DNA of 64,000 nt from Methanococcoides sp. EBM-47 (GCA_001896725.1 MPPA01000031.1:62001-126000), one strand, 5' to 3'. Shown: positions 29,382 to 39,431, counted from the first letter of the stretch. The notes: a model not told the origin generated them from the letters alone. Translations and numbers: made by a program.

Positions 29382-30593
29382 ATGGTAGAAATAGACCATG
29401 TTGCACAGAAGCTTGACCCCAAACTTTACATTCTTTCCATATCCAAGTTCTTCAAAGACCTTGGTACAGGTATACTTGCTTTCCTGATACCTCTTTATAT
29501 AGTACAGACCCACAGTATCTTTGCCCCTGAGATCCCCAATATTGTAAAAGCAGGCATTGTCACCACGGTCTTTGGTCTTTTCAATGCTTTTTCCCAACCA
29601 ATTTCAGGCAGGTTGTCAGACAGATTAGACAAGAGGAAGTTTTTTGTCATATTCGGACTTACCGGCTTCATGGTGGCTTCTGTGCTTTATTCCTATGTTT
29701 CTGTATTTGAGCATATAGTGATTCTGAGGGCTGTACAGGGTATAACAGTGGGTGCAACAGTACCAGCCATTATAGCAATGGTGACCCATTTTTCCACACC
29801 CGGTAACAGAGGCAGGGCCATTGGTATATATTCAAGCATGAGAGGGTTCGGTTATGGTATAGGTGCCATGGTGGGTGGTATGGTAGCTACATATTATGGG
29901 TTTAATGCAGGGTTTTATTTATGTGCTCTCCTGGGCTTGATAAGTTTGCTGCTTGTGCAGTTCTTCGTGGGTGAGACATATGACAGACATGAAAAACAAG
30001 TAGATGTGAAAAATGGTGGATCATTACAGTTTCATGCTCTCGCCTTTGCAATGTTCATGATGATGGTCGGAATTATGATAATATTCGCTTTTCTTCCTGA
30101 ATACGAGGTCCGGCTGCAAGCCTCGGAGCTTTCTCTTAGCATAGCAGTGTCCGCATATGTTATATCCAGGGTGATATTGCAAACACCCCTGGGTATATTA
30201 TCGGACAAGTATGGGCATAAAAGGCTGATAGTATATGGTTTACTGCTCAATATACCTGTAGTGCTTGGATTAGGTTATGTTACAAGGGTGGAGGAACTCA
30301 TTGTGCTGCGCGCATTGCAGGGACTTTGCATGGCTTCAGTGGAAACTCCGGTCATGGCACTTGCTGTAGATCTTGCAGGTAGTACGTCAGTGAGCGCGCG
30401 GGTAAGTTCCATTACCAGTGCACAGGCAGTAGGTACAGCTTTTGGTCCTTTGATAGGGGGTCTTCTTGGAGGATATGTCTCTTTTATAATGCCATTCTAT
30501 GCCTGTGCAGCTCTGATGACAATCTCACTGTTAATAGTTGTGTACATGATCAGAGAACCCAGGCTTGCAGGCAATATCAACCAAGGTCCGTAA
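29382..30593 (+). CDS. major facilitator superfamily transporter
   Basis: This 403-residue membrane protein has about 12 transmembrane segments and the MFS loop motif SGRLSDRLDKRKFFVIFG between helices 2 and 3, repeated as LGILSDKYGHKRLIVYG in the second half. This is the drug-efflux or sugar-exporter-like group; the substrate is unknown. ATG 29382 is chosen because AGGTGGAG lies about 7 bases upstream. Its last 17 bases overlap the 3' end of the convergent histidine kinase gene. Confidence 0.9.
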   Translation: MVEIDHVAQKLDPKLYILSISKFFKDLGTGILAFLIPLYIVQTHSIFAPEIPNIVKAGIVTTVFGLFNAFSQPISGRLSDRLDKRKFFVIFGLTGFMVASVLYSYVSVFEHIVILRAVQGITVGATVPAIIAMVTHFSTPGNRGRAIGIYSSMRGFGYGIGAMVGGMVATYYGFNAGFYLCALLGLISLLLVQFFVGETYDRHEKQVDVKNGGSLQFHALAFAMFMMMVGIMIIFAFLPEYEVRLQASELSLSIAVSAYVISRVILQTPLGILSDKYGHKRLIVYGLLLNIPVVLGLGYVTRVEELIVLRALQGLCMASVETPVMALAVDLAGSTSVSARVSSITSAQAVGTAFGPLIGGLLGGYVSFIMPFYACAALMTISLLIVVYMIREPRLAGNINQGP

Positions 30594-33198
30594 AGGTCAT
30601 GATGAACGTTGTCCCTGCACATCTATCGATCTTCAGCTTTCCTTTCAGTTGTTCTATCAGGGCAATGATCAGTTGCAGTCCCAAAGAACTTGTATTGAAT
30701 ACATCCACATCTTCTGGAATCCCACTCCCATTGTCGCTGATAGTAAGCACAAGTGAGCCATCACAGCTCTTAAGGGACAAGCTGACCAAACCATCCCTAC
30801 CTGAATCAAAGGCATGTTTCAGAGAATTTGTAATAAGCTCGTTTACTATAAGACCCAGTGGTACGATCTTATCTATGTCCAGATATATCTCATCTACATC
30901 GATCTCAAGGTTTACTTTTTTTGTATCTGTTCGGTAAAAGCATAGTAAGTAATTCGCCAGATTTTTTATATAATCTGCAACATCTATATTCTTCAGGTTC
31001 TTTGACATATAGAGTTTCTCATGAGCTATGGCCATGGAACGTATCCTGTTCTGGCTTTCCGCAAAGGCCAATATGACATCTCTGTTCTGAAACTTTCTTG
31101 ATTGCAGACTTAAAAGGCTTGCGATCACCTGAAGATTGTTCTTGACCCTGTGATGTATCTCCTTAAGCAGTACATCCTTCTTATAAGCCTCCTCTGCCAA
31201 TTTTCTTTCACTTATGTCCCTTGCAACGGTCAGAATTGCTTTTTTACCCTTATAATCTATGATCCTGCTAATTATTTCCATGGGAATGTGTTTACCAGCA
31301 TTGGTCAAGTAGATAGTTTCATATATTGTCTTTCCTTTCTTTTTGAGCTCCTGGAATCTTTCAGGTAACAATGCAGTATATTCCGGTGCATTGAAATCCC
31401 GGGGGGACATGTCCAGCAATTCAACTCTGCTGTATCCTAACATCTCAGAAGCAATATGGTTTACTTCCTTGATCTTGTCTTCCATATAATCATAGATGTA
31501 GATGACATCATTGGCATTCATGAACAATGTCCTGAATTTCTCTTCGCTTTCCATGAGTGCCCTTTCAGTTTCTTTTAAATGGGATATATCAAGAAAGCTT
31601 TCCACTATGCATTGTCTTCCATCCAGTTCAATGTGAACTGCATTTTTTAGAATAGGGACCCTTTCACCCTTTGCTGTAACAAGGAGCCTTTCAGAGAAAT
31701 CCATTATCTGCTTCTGATCAGTGAGGGGACATTTTCCCTTCTCTGCAGCACACATGAAATCATGGCAGGTCTTGCCTATGATATCTACTTTCTCTCCTCC
31801 AATAAGCTGGACAGCCATAGGGTTAGCATCAACTATAGTGTGTGATCCAGCGTCAATTATTATTACACCGGTCTGGACAGCTTCCAATATGGTCTTCATT
31901 CTTTTTTGGCTTTTACTGATCTCAGATTCTATTTGCTGCTTTAGGATCGCAGCACCTATGGTATCAGCGGCTATCCAGAGGGCATCCATTTCCACTAGTG
32001 ACCATTCTCTTTCATGTTCACAATCATCAAAGCCAATGAACCCCCACCATTCCCTTCCAATATATATTGGCACGGCAGCAAGGGAAACAATTCCCTGATC
32101 GCTCAGCGCTCGCCGTTCCTCATCAGGGAAATTTTTTATAAGGCCAGAGATATGATATCTTCGTCTCATCGTTTTCTCCCAGCGGGGTGCCATTAAATGG
32201 TAGGGTAATTTTTGTAATAATGGATTGTTTATCTGAGGAGCAATACCTCTGGCAACCCACTCGTATTTGTGAGACATTAGAAGATTACAGTCATCCTCGG
32301 TCTCGTTCTGAAAAATATATACTCTGCTGACATTAGTAGCCCTTCCAAGTTGTTCCAGTATTTCTTTAAAATTCTCTGAAGATACACCAATTTGCAGGAA
32401 TTTGCTTGCAGTAATACTTACAGCTTCAAGAATGCGAATAACCTGTTCTTTTTCCATGTGTTCTGTGATGTCTTTCAGAATACCTGATATACCTATAAAG
32501 GCACTATTTGCATCTTCCTGTCTTGAGCATCTGCATTCGAACCAGAAGAGCTTTCCATTTTTATCTCTGAGCCGCATGGTCATAGTAGCCATTCCTTCAG
32601 ACGTCTGAAGCCTAAGGTATTCTCTGGATGCATGATCCCTGTCTTCAGGAATAAAAAGTTCAAATATGTTGGTGGAAAGAAGTTCTTCTTCCTTGAAACC
32701 ATATTTTTGTATATGGTGACTTACATATGTTATTGCACCATTTTTATCCGTTTCGAAGATCATATCCATAGAATTCTCAAAAAGAACATAGGACCTACTG
32801 GTGTAAAGAGAACTATCAGCTATCGGTAGTTTTTTTTCTGTAATATCCCTGCCAATTAAGAATACACATAAAATCTCTCCATCAGAACCTTTTTCAGGAA
32901 TCAGACACCATAACCACTTCCGATGTGTAAAACCAATTGGGAAATCCATCAGGATCTCATGTTCAGTATCCTTTCCCGTAAGAAATGCTTTTTGTATCTG
33001 TTCTTCAAGGAATGTACAAGCATGGATCGGAATACCTGTTTCTTTCAATGTTTTATCGACAAGATCATGTGCCTGCATCCCAGTGGCTTTTTCCATTGCC
33101 CGATTAATATACAGGCATTTTATTTGCTCATCGAACGCACCTATTAAATCACAGGAATTATCTACAACTGTACGAAAATCCATTGGGATCATATCCAT
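30577..33198 (-). CDS. multi-PAS/GAF sensor histidine kinase
   Basis: This 873-residue cytoplasmic kinase has no membrane segment. Order of domains: PAS (about 5-125), PAS (about 135-250), GAF (about 260-430), PAS (about 440-550), PAS (about 560-675), then HisKA_2 with EIHHRVKNNLQ (phosphate-accepting His682) and an HATPase domain with NELITNSLKHAF and SDNGSGIPED. This build is common in Methanosarcinales. No partner response regulator is adjacent; candidates in the window are the REC-PAS-DUF835 protein at 53152 and a truncated receiver at 41417. Its 3' end overlaps the transporter gene by 17 bases. Confidence 0.92.
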   Translation of the reverse strand: MDMIPMDFRTVVDNSCDLIGAFDEQIKCLYINRAMEKATGMQAHDLVDKTLKETGIPIHACTFLEEQIQKAFLTGKDTEHEILMDFPIGFTHRKWLWCLIPEKGSDGEILCVFLIGRDITEKKLPIADSSLYTSRSYVLFENSMDMIFETDKNGAITYVSHHIQKYGFKEEELLSTNIFELFIPEDRDHASREYLRLQTSEGMATMTMRLRDKNGKLFWFECRCSRQEDANSAFIGISGILKDITEHMEKEQVIRILEAVSITASKFLQIGVSSENFKEILEQLGRATNVSRVYIFQNETEDDCNLLMSHKYEWVARGIAPQINNPLLQKLPYHLMAPRWEKTMRRRYHISGLIKNFPDEERRALSDQGIVSLAAVPIYIGREWWGFIGFDDCEHEREWSLVEMDALWIAADTIGAAILKQQIESEISKSQKRMKTILEAVQTGVIIIDAGSHTIVDANPMAVQLIGGEKVDIIGKTCHDFMCAAEKGKCPLTDQKQIMDFSERLLVTAKGERVPILKNAVHIELDGRQCIVESFLDISHLKETERALMESEEKFRTLFMNANDVIYIYDYMEDKIKEVNHIASEMLGYSRVELLDMSPRDFNAPEYTALLPERFQELKKKGKTIYETIYLTNAGKHIPMEIISRIIDYKGKKAILTVARDISERKLAEEAYKKDVLLKEIHHRVKNNLQVIASLLSLQSRKFQNRDVILAFAESQNRIRSMAIAHEKLYMSKNLKNIDVADYIKNLANYLLCFYRTDTKKVNLEIDVDEIYLDIDKIVPLGLIVNELITNSLKHAFDSGRDGLVSLSLKSCDGSLVLTISDNGSGIPEDVDVFNTSSLGLQLIIALIEQLKGKLKIDRCAGTTFIMTFTDLG

Positions 33199-33354
33199 GC
33201 TATCAAATCATATTATACACTGATGGGCAAAGGAAGTAATAATATTTTAATTTGAAGCAGTTTTTTACAATGCTCCTATGGTGGTAGGGCCCAGGAATTA
33301 TTTAATCCTCGAAAAAGAAGATAAATGCCCAATCTTTTACAAATCTCTGCTGGA

Positions 33355-34665
33355 TCAGCCAACAACGCTCATATCCGCTATCCGAAGTGATGGTGTAACT
33401 GTTCCCCCCACTTGCCTTCGATCTTTACCCGCACCATTTATATTCCTGAGAATATCGAATACATTTCCTGATAGCATAAGTGATTTGATAGGTCTTGCAA
33501 GTGTTCCTTTTTCAATGGTGAAGGCATTTCTTGCTTCTACTGAGAAATCACCAGAAATATAATTAGCTGTATGTGCTCCTATAACGGTATTAATATAGAT
33601 ACCCTTATCTGTATCTTCTATCACATTGCTCTTTTCATATCCTATTATAAAATTACGGATCCCTACAGAAGGAGGGGAAGAATAGGACTGTCTGGAAGCA
33701 TTGCCTGTACTGTTTATACCTTCCTTGCCTGCTGTATAGTTGTCATAGAGATAGGATTTAAAAATACCTTTTTCTATAATAGGAGTTGTCTGGGAAGGAA
33801 CACCTTCATCGTCTGCCATGGCTGTCTCGATGCCTCCTTCAAGTAATCCATCATCAATTATGGAGAGTTTCTCGCTGGCGATCATTTCACCCGTACGACC
33901 TATCAGGCTGGATCGGCCTTTCTGGACGTTATCTGCATCAATGGCAAAGGAAAAGATGCCTGTCAGAAGGTCTGTAACTGCAAACGGATGCAGCACAACC
34001 TCTGTACGATGTGGTTCGATGGAAATACCTTGTCTTGACATGGATGCAAGCTCAGAAGCAGCTTTTCCCAAATTGAAGAAATCAATGTCCATTTTTCTGG
34101 ACATATCGTATTCATAGGCAGTTGTTGGTTCTTCCTGACCAGTTATAACATCTACGAACCCACTTATTGCAGTCCCTTTATCCTCTACCTCTATTCCATT
34201 GCTATTTAGTATCAAACGGCGGCTTGCCACACGGGAAAAGGATCCTGCAGTCACAAGCACATCTGGTAAGGATGATGCTCCTTCCAGCATGTTGGTAGAC
34301 AGCTCTATACATTCGTCAAGCTCCATATCTTTGATATGGGGATCGAACGTACCTTTGATCTCAGGGTATTTGCCGTCTGTAGGGAAAGACCGCCATGCTG
34401 GGTCCCTGCCTCTGATCCTGGCCGAGGAAACTGCGGTCCTCGCAGCTTCTTCCATCTTCATAACAACATTGGTGCTTGCAAACCCAACAGCACCGTTAAC
34501 AACTGCACGAATCCCCATCCCCTGATTTATGTTCTCTTTAGAACCTTCGATCAGGCCTTTGCGGATATCTATGCTGGTCACTTCGCTTTTGACCATATAG
34601 ACTTCAGCCTCATCGGCACCAGCCCTCAGAGCAGCACTTAAGGCTTTTCTTGAAATGTCATACAT
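33355..34665 (-). CDS. tldE: TldE/PmbA family protease subunit
   Basis: This 436-residue protein is the non-catalytic partner of the TldD/TldE heterodimeric metalloprotease, which trims small peptides and matures some peptide natural products and antitoxins in bacteria. It lacks the HExxxH motif. Family features are RAGADEAEVYMVKSE at the N-terminus, GMGIRAVVNGAVGFAS, and NFIIGYEKS...GIYINTVIGAH in the C-terminal half. It begins directly after the TldD stop, so the two are translationally coupled. Confidence 0.93.
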   Translation of the reverse strand: MYDISRKALSAALRAGADEAEVYMVKSEVTSIDIRKGLIEGSKENINQGMGIRAVVNGAVGFASTNVVMKMEEAARTAVSSARIRGRDPAWRSFPTDGKYPEIKGTFDPHIKDMELDECIELSTNMLEGASSLPDVLVTAGSFSRVASRRLILNSNGIEVEDKGTAISGFVDVITGQEEPTTAYEYDMSRKMDIDFFNLGKAASELASMSRQGISIEPHRTEVVLHPFAVTDLLTGIFSFAIDADNVQKGRSSLIGRTGEMIASEKLSIIDDGLLEGGIETAMADDEGVPSQTTPIIEKGIFKSYLYDNYTAGKEGINSTGNASRQSYSSPPSVGIRNFIIGYEKSNVIEDTDKGIYINTVIGAHTANYISGDFSVEARNAFTIEKGTLARPIKSLMLSGNVFDILRNINGAGKDRRQVGGTVTPSLRIADMSVVG

Positions 34666-36006
34666 TCAGGTACCTCCAACAACGGCCTTCGAGATACAAA
34701 TATGAGGTGACCCATCGCTCACAGGTACCAATTGTCCACCTTTCCCACATCTTCCGGAGTTCATTTTCAGGTCATTGCCCACATGTGTTACATTATTGAG
34801 GATCTCAAGTGTCTTTCCGGAAAGGGATACATCTCTCATGAGGGTAGTGATCTCACCATTTTCTATGAGATATGCCTTTTCTGCATTGAACTGGAATATA
34901 CCTTCACCAGTATTGACCTGCCCGCCCCTGGAACCAATAAGGTACATACCTTCACCAATCTCTTCAAGCATCTCATCAAACGTGGAATTGCCGTTATCAA
35001 GGTATGTATTGCTCATGCGTACTATGGGCATGGAATACCCCTGACATCTGCTGTGTCCTGGGTCACCTCCAAGCTTTGCTGAAGTTTCTCTGGAATGCAG
35101 GTAAGAACTTAGTATGCCATCTTTTATAATGGTCGTTCTCTGTGATTGTGTTCCTTCATCATCAAATGGGAAGTAACCATATTCATGGAGCGTAGGATCA
35201 TCCACTATGGTGATAAGGGGTGAAGCTATCTGCTTTCCAATCATTTTATCAAGAATGGAACTCCCCTCAAGTACAAGATCGGCTTCTGATGCATGTCCTA
35301 CAGCCTCATGTACGAACACTCCTGCCAGCTCCTGATCAAGTATCACCGGCATGTTACCTCCCTTTGCGGGCTTGGCATGTATGAGCTGAAGTGCCTCATT
35401 AGCTGCATTTGCTGCAAGCTCAAGAGCATCATTTTCATCGAATATCTCATATCCTTTGACACCGAACTTGCTTTCTCTTCCTGCCTGATAGATACCATTT
35501 TCTGAAGCCACTGCACTGACCACAAATCCTGACCTTATAAGCTCGTACTCACAATCTATACCGTCAATATTGGTATAACATATCTTGACCTCTGCTTCAG
35601 AGTAGGCGGTGCTTGTACTGCTGATCCCATCAAGCTTTGCTCGTTTGTTCATTTCCTTGAGAAGTTCCACTTTTTCTTCAATGGATATATCCCGCGGATC
35701 AATTTTTACACTAGGAAGGTCTTTCAATACTGGCTTTTCCACTGGGGCTAGTTCCACTTTTTCCTTGGGATTTCGGGAATGCATGCTTATGGCAAGTTCA
35801 GAAGCAGCATTAAGAGCTTTCTTCTCATTAAAATAACCATCAGCTGAGGTAAAACCCCATGAACCCCCGCACAAAGCACGTATACCCCCACCCCGTGTAT
35901 AGTTCACAGATATCTCTTCAACATTTCCATTATCAATAATAATGGACGTAGTAGTGGCATCCACCACCCTTACGTCGTAAAAGTCAACATTTTTCATGTG
36001 GGTCAT
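34666..36006 (-). CDS. tldD: TldD family metalloprotease, catalytic subunit
   Basis: This 446-residue protein has the zinc motif HEAVGH at residues 233-238 and the downstream glycine-rich substrate groove (GSRGGQVNTGEGIFQF). Together with TldE it forms the TldD/E protease. Two close in-frame starts exist (36006 and 35997), and no clear ribosome binding site separates them. It lies 18 bases after the lonB stop on the same strand, so lonB, tldD and tldE probably form one proteolysis operon. Confidence 0.94.
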   Translation of the reverse strand: MTHMKNVDFYDVRVVDATTTSIIIDNGNVEEISVNYTRGGGIRALCGGSWGFTSADGYFNEKKALNAASELAISMHSRNPKEKVELAPVEKPVLKDLPSVKIDPRDISIEEKVELLKEMNKRAKLDGISSTSTAYSEAEVKICYTNIDGIDCEYELIRSGFVVSAVASENGIYQAGRESKFGVKGYEIFDENDALELAANAANEALQLIHAKPAKGGNMPVILDQELAGVFVHEAVGHASEADLVLEGSSILDKMIGKQIASPLITIVDDPTLHEYGYFPFDDEGTQSQRTTIIKDGILSSYLHSRETSAKLGGDPGHSRCQGYSMPIVRMSNTYLDNGNSTFDEMLEEIGEGMYLIGSRGGQVNTGEGIFQFNAEKAYLIENGEITTLMRDVSLSGKTLEILNNVTHVGNDLKMNSGRCGKGGQLVPVSDGSPHICISKAVVGGT

Positions 36007-36024
36007 ATTAAAACCAACATCCTC

Positions 36025-37923
36025 TTATGTGGGAACCACTTCAGGAATATCAAGATTGAGCTTAAGGTTCGTCAGTTTCGAAAGCTTCTCTACTATTCTC
36101 TTTTTATCGACTCCAACTAGACTGTGCTCCATAACTTCTATAATGTTCGTTACTGGCACTATCTCTATCTTACCTTTAAAGGCTTCTTCTATAAGCACAT
36201 CATCCTCATTGGATTTTGGGATAATTACTTTCTTTATACCTGCTAGGGCTGCAGCCTCTATCTTGTAGGTGGAACCTCCGATGGGCAATACATCCCCTCT
36301 TACTGAGAGGGACCCTGTCATTGCAACAGACTGGTCCACAGGTATGTTCTCAAGTGCTGAGATCACAGCAGTGGCTATAGATATGGATGCACTGTCACCC
36401 TCTACACCTTCATATGTTCCTATGAACTGTATGTGGATATCATGGTTTGCAGTATCCTTTCCGGTGATGTTCTTTATCACAGCAGATACATTTTGGACAG
36501 CTTCTTTTGCGATATCCTTAAGCATGCCTGTAGCTACCACACGTCCTTCTGAACTTGATTGAGCTGGTGTCACTTCGGCCATGATAGGTAATACTATACC
36601 AGAGTCACCACCCATTACGGCGAGACCGTTGACCCTTCCCACGGCTGAACCGTTCTTCTGGAACAACTGATAATCTTTACGTCTTTCAAGATAACTATCT
36701 GCAAGCTGTTGTTCAATAGAGCGGGCCATCTTTTTTGCAGCAAGCACATGCTTATCGTTTGTCACTGGCGAGCTCTCAGCATGGGCAATGTCCCCGGCTA
36801 CTCTTACAAGACCTCCAAGATCCCTTAGTTTCAAGGTCAAATGACCCTTTCGTCCAGCTCTGCGCCTAGCCTCTCTGATAACCTCATTGACCGCGGACCG
36901 GTCAAAAGGAGGTATATGTCCGTCACGCATTACTTCCTGTGCCACGAAACGTACCAGGTTCCTGCGGTTCTCAAGAGTGTCTTCCATTGAGTCACGCATG
37001 AATATCTCATAACCGTATCCTTTGACCCTTGACCTGAGAGCAGGATGCATCTTTTCTACTGCATCAAGGTTACCTGCAGCCACCATGATAAAATCACAAG
37101 GTACTGGCTCTGTTTTTACAAGGGCTCCGGAGCTGCGCTCTGATTGTCCTGTGATAGCATACTCTTTTTCCTGAAGGGCTGTCAGCATGCTCTGTTGGGA
37201 CTCTAGGCTGAGGGTATTTATCTCATCGATGAATAGAACACCTTTGTGTGATTTGTGTATATCACCACTCTCAACCCTGTCATGTGCAGGAGTTTCAAGC
37301 CCCCCTGACTGGAAAGGATCATGGCGCACATCACCAAGGAGTGCTCCTGCATGCGTACCCGTTGCATCGATATAAGGAGCATGCTCTTTGTTATAATTAT
37401 TAACAATGAGCTTAGGTATCATCATCTCTTCTTTTGGCATCAACTGGCGCGTAAGCAGGAGTATCATTATAGTTGCTATGATCCCCCACAACAGTTGGTC
37501 CACATAGAAAGAATATATAATGATACCAAAGACCAGTATCATCATCAGCATGTTCCTGGATTGGGTTTTTTTCTGGGCTTCCAGTTTATGGGCCATGACT
37601 ATTTCTCTACCCTTGCCTGCGGGTACCGTCCTTATCTTGGGATTATTCTGATCCTCAAGGTTCGGGTAAGCAAGGATATCCTGCAGCTCTTCTTTAGGCA
37701 AAAGTTCTGCCATAGCCTTTGCCAACAAGGACTTACCAGTACCTGGGGTCCCTATCATCATTACATGTCGGCGCTGGCTTGCCGCTTTCTTGACCACTTC
37801 TACAGCATGCTCCTGTCCGATGATCTGATCGATCAGTAGTTTTGGGACATCTATGGAGTTCGTAGTATTGAAATCAAGATCATAAAGTTCGTTTTGGTCA
37901 ATAGTAGTCGTCTCTGTATCCAT
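36025..37923 (-). CDS. lonB: archaeal membrane-bound ATP-dependent Lon protease
   Basis: This 632-residue protease is the archaeal LonB type. The Walker A motif GTPGTGKS is at 58-65. Two membrane helices sit inside the ATPase domain at about 124-158, and Walker B is GVLFIDEIN near 228. The protease domain has catalytic Ser511 (GVEGDSAS) and Lys554 (GSTYK), 43 residues apart as in known LonB. I start at ATG 37923 (MDTETTT); the longer frame from 38007 adds a non-conserved stretch. LonB is the main regulatory and quality-control protease at the archaeal membrane. Confidence 0.96.
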   Translation of the reverse strand: MDTETTTIDQNELYDLDFNTTNSIDVPKLLIDQIIGQEHAVEVVKKAASQRRHVMMIGTPGTGKSLLAKAMAELLPKEELQDILAYPNLEDQNNPKIRTVPAGKGREIVMAHKLEAQKKTQSRNMLMMILVFGIIIYSFYVDQLLWGIIATIMILLLTRQLMPKEEMMIPKLIVNNYNKEHAPYIDATGTHAGALLGDVRHDPFQSGGLETPAHDRVESGDIHKSHKGVLFIDEINTLSLESQQSMLTALQEKEYAITGQSERSSGALVKTEPVPCDFIMVAAGNLDAVEKMHPALRSRVKGYGYEIFMRDSMEDTLENRRNLVRFVAQEVMRDGHIPPFDRSAVNEVIREARRRAGRKGHLTLKLRDLGGLVRVAGDIAHAESSPVTNDKHVLAAKKMARSIEQQLADSYLERRKDYQLFQKNGSAVGRVNGLAVMGGDSGIVLPIMAEVTPAQSSSEGRVVATGMLKDIAKEAVQNVSAVIKNITGKDTANHDIHIQFIGTYEGVEGDSASISIATAVISALENIPVDQSVAMTGSLSVRGDVLPIGGSTYKIEAAALAGIKKVIIPKSNEDDVLIEEAFKGKIEIVPVTNIIEVMEHSLVGVDKKRIVEKLSKLTNLKLNLDIPEVVPT

Positions 37924-38073
37924 GATTTGCTCACAGTTATGATTTCTGTTGTCAATCTGGCTGTTCCTTGTTTTTATCAATTTTACATATATAATGCATA
38001 TATACAATAAATGTATCTTTATATTGCAAAACTATATAAATATTAAGGCGGATATGCAGAAAGTGTTTAGAAC

Positions 38074-38514
38074 ATGAAACCCATTATTCATAAACTTATT
38101 GCTTTAATATTCGTAATGAGCCTTGTTTCTTTACCCGTAGCTGCCACAACCGAAGATCCCCAATATGTTCATTACAAGCGCATGACAATGAAATTCAGTG
38201 GAAATAATGCTACTGTTTCTCTTTCCTTTGAGCTTGATGCGTTTGTGCAGGCTTACACATTACTGATGGGCAGCTATAATCTGGAAGGTGATATAAGAAA
38301 GATGTTCTATGATTTTGATGAAGTAACAGTTTCAGAGATAGGTAAAGACTATGCTGTCCTCAGGATAGGCAATGTTTCACATTCAAGCAATGGTTATTAT
38401 CTGCACGATTCCAGAAAATTAGGGTCAAATGTCAGTGTGCTCATCATGGTCTATCCAAGTGGTGCAACTAAACAGAAATCAAATGCAAAGGAAACATTGA
38501 ACATATTCTATTGA
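38074..38514 (+). CDS. secreted protein, unknown function
   Basis: This 146-residue protein has a signal peptide (KLIALIFVMSLVSLPVAA, cleavage near residue 24). The mature part is a beta-rich domain (RMTMKFSGNNATVSLSFELD) with several N-glycosylation sequons (NAT, NVS). A TATA-like ACTATATAAATATT at about 38029-38042 precedes it. It is divergent from lonB. No family recognised. Confidence 0.75.
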   Translation: MKPIIHKLIALIFVMSLVSLPVAATTEDPQYVHYKRMTMKFSGNNATVSLSFELDAFVQAYTLLMGSYNLEGDIRKMFYDFDEVTVSEIGKDYAVLRIGNVSHSSNGYYLHDSRKLGSNVSVLIMVYPSGATKQKSNAKETLNIFY

Positions 38515-38668
38515 ATCATTCTCTTTAAAATAATGCCTTTCTCTTTAAATAAGCACTGTGTCGGTGATTGTTATCATCGCATTAACAGAGTATTTTTAAA
38601 CTAAATGTGTTGATCATCATTTTTAAATAAACTTTAAATTTTATCATATTGTGGGAATAGATCAGACT

Positions 38669-38677
38669 ATTTATAAG
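38669..38677 (+). promoter_or_regulatory. probable TATA box of the tRNA cluster
   Basis: ATTTATAAG lies about 90 bases before tRNA-Val in a spacer with no gene and is the best TATA match there. The three tRNA genes follow with short gaps and could be one transcript. Confidence 0.35.
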
Positions 38678-38765
38678 GTATATGCCTTGAACATGTAGAT
38701 AGTCTTTTTTATTTTATGGAACAAAAGGTTTATCTGTAATGACAATGTATGGGTGGTGCCGATAA

Positions 38766-38839
38766 GGGCTCGTGGTCTAGTTGGTTATGACGTCGCCTTG
38801 ACATGGCGGAGGTCCTGAGTTCGACTCTCAGCGGGCCCA
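38766..38839 (+). tRNA. tRNA-Val(GAC)
   Basis: A 74-base cloverleaf. Acceptor arms GGGCTCG and CGGGCCC pair with one G-U. The anticodon loop TTGACAT gives anticodon GAC, and the T arm CTGAG-TTCGACT-CTCAG is perfect. CCA is not encoded. First of three tRNA genes in a row. Confidence 0.96.
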
Positions 38840-38909
38840 TCAGCGAAACAGTAACAGTTAAGTTTAAATTGGAAAACAGCATTTAGGTGCTATGTTGCTC
38901 CCCCATAAG

Positions 38910-38983
<74 letters not shown>

Positions 38984-38994
38984 TCTAACAGTGT

Positions 38995-39066
38995 ACATCA
39001 GTAGTGTAGTGGTTATCACCTGGCGTTGCCAACGCTAGAACCCGGGTTCGAATCCCGGCTGATGTA
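38995..39066 (+). tRNA. tRNA-Gly(GCC)
   Basis: A 72-base cloverleaf. Acceptor arms are ACATCAG and CTGATGT, the anticodon loop TTGCCAA gives anticodon GCC, and the T arm is CCGGG-TTCGAAT-CCCGG. The first pair is A1-U72 instead of the usual G1-C72. CCA is not encoded. It starts only 11 bases after tRNA-Phe. Confidence 0.95.
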
Positions 39067-39128
39067 TTTTATTCATTTCATTTTATATAAATAAGTACAA
39101 TTTTTTATATCATAATACCATATATAGA

Positions 39129-39431
39129 TCAAATAACATAATCCACAACAACTCTATCTTCCTTTATCTTTCCTACTATCTCTGCAACTTTGACATGTTC
39201 AGGATGCTTCTGATATTTTAACAACGCCTTTTCATCCTTGAACTCGGAATATAACACTACATCAAAGGCAGCTTCAGAAGGTATTATATTAATTCCGACC
39301 TCTATATGTTCGATCTCCTGTATCGTTTCAGTTAATCCTTCGAGCATCAACTTCATCATTTTGGCGTTCTCTGTCTTTGTTCTTCCTTCCGCAAGATCCT
39401 TGAGCTTCCACATTACGATATGTTTTAACAT
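39129..39431 (-). CDS. Dabb-family (stress-responsive A/B barrel) protein
   Basis: This 100-residue protein is a dimeric alpha/beta-barrel (Dabb) family member: it begins MLKHIVMWKLKD, has a central VGINIIPSEAAFDVVLYSEF and ends HPEHVKVAEIVGKIKEDRVVVDYV. This pattern, ending in a histidine-proline helix and a final strand, is typical. The function of the archaeal members is unknown. It stands alone between the tRNA cluster and the flippase gene. Confidence 0.88.
   Translation of the reverse strand: MLKHIVMWKLKDLAEGRTKTENAKMMKLMLEGLTETIQEIEHIEVGINIIPSEAAFDVVLYSEFKDEKALLKYQKHPEHVKVAEIVGKIKEDRVVVDYVI

Noticed and set aside
29310-29597. N-terminal extension of the PflX-like radical SAM gene
   Set aside because: It would overlap the start of the divergent transporter gene and its ribosome binding site; the extension shows no family pattern.
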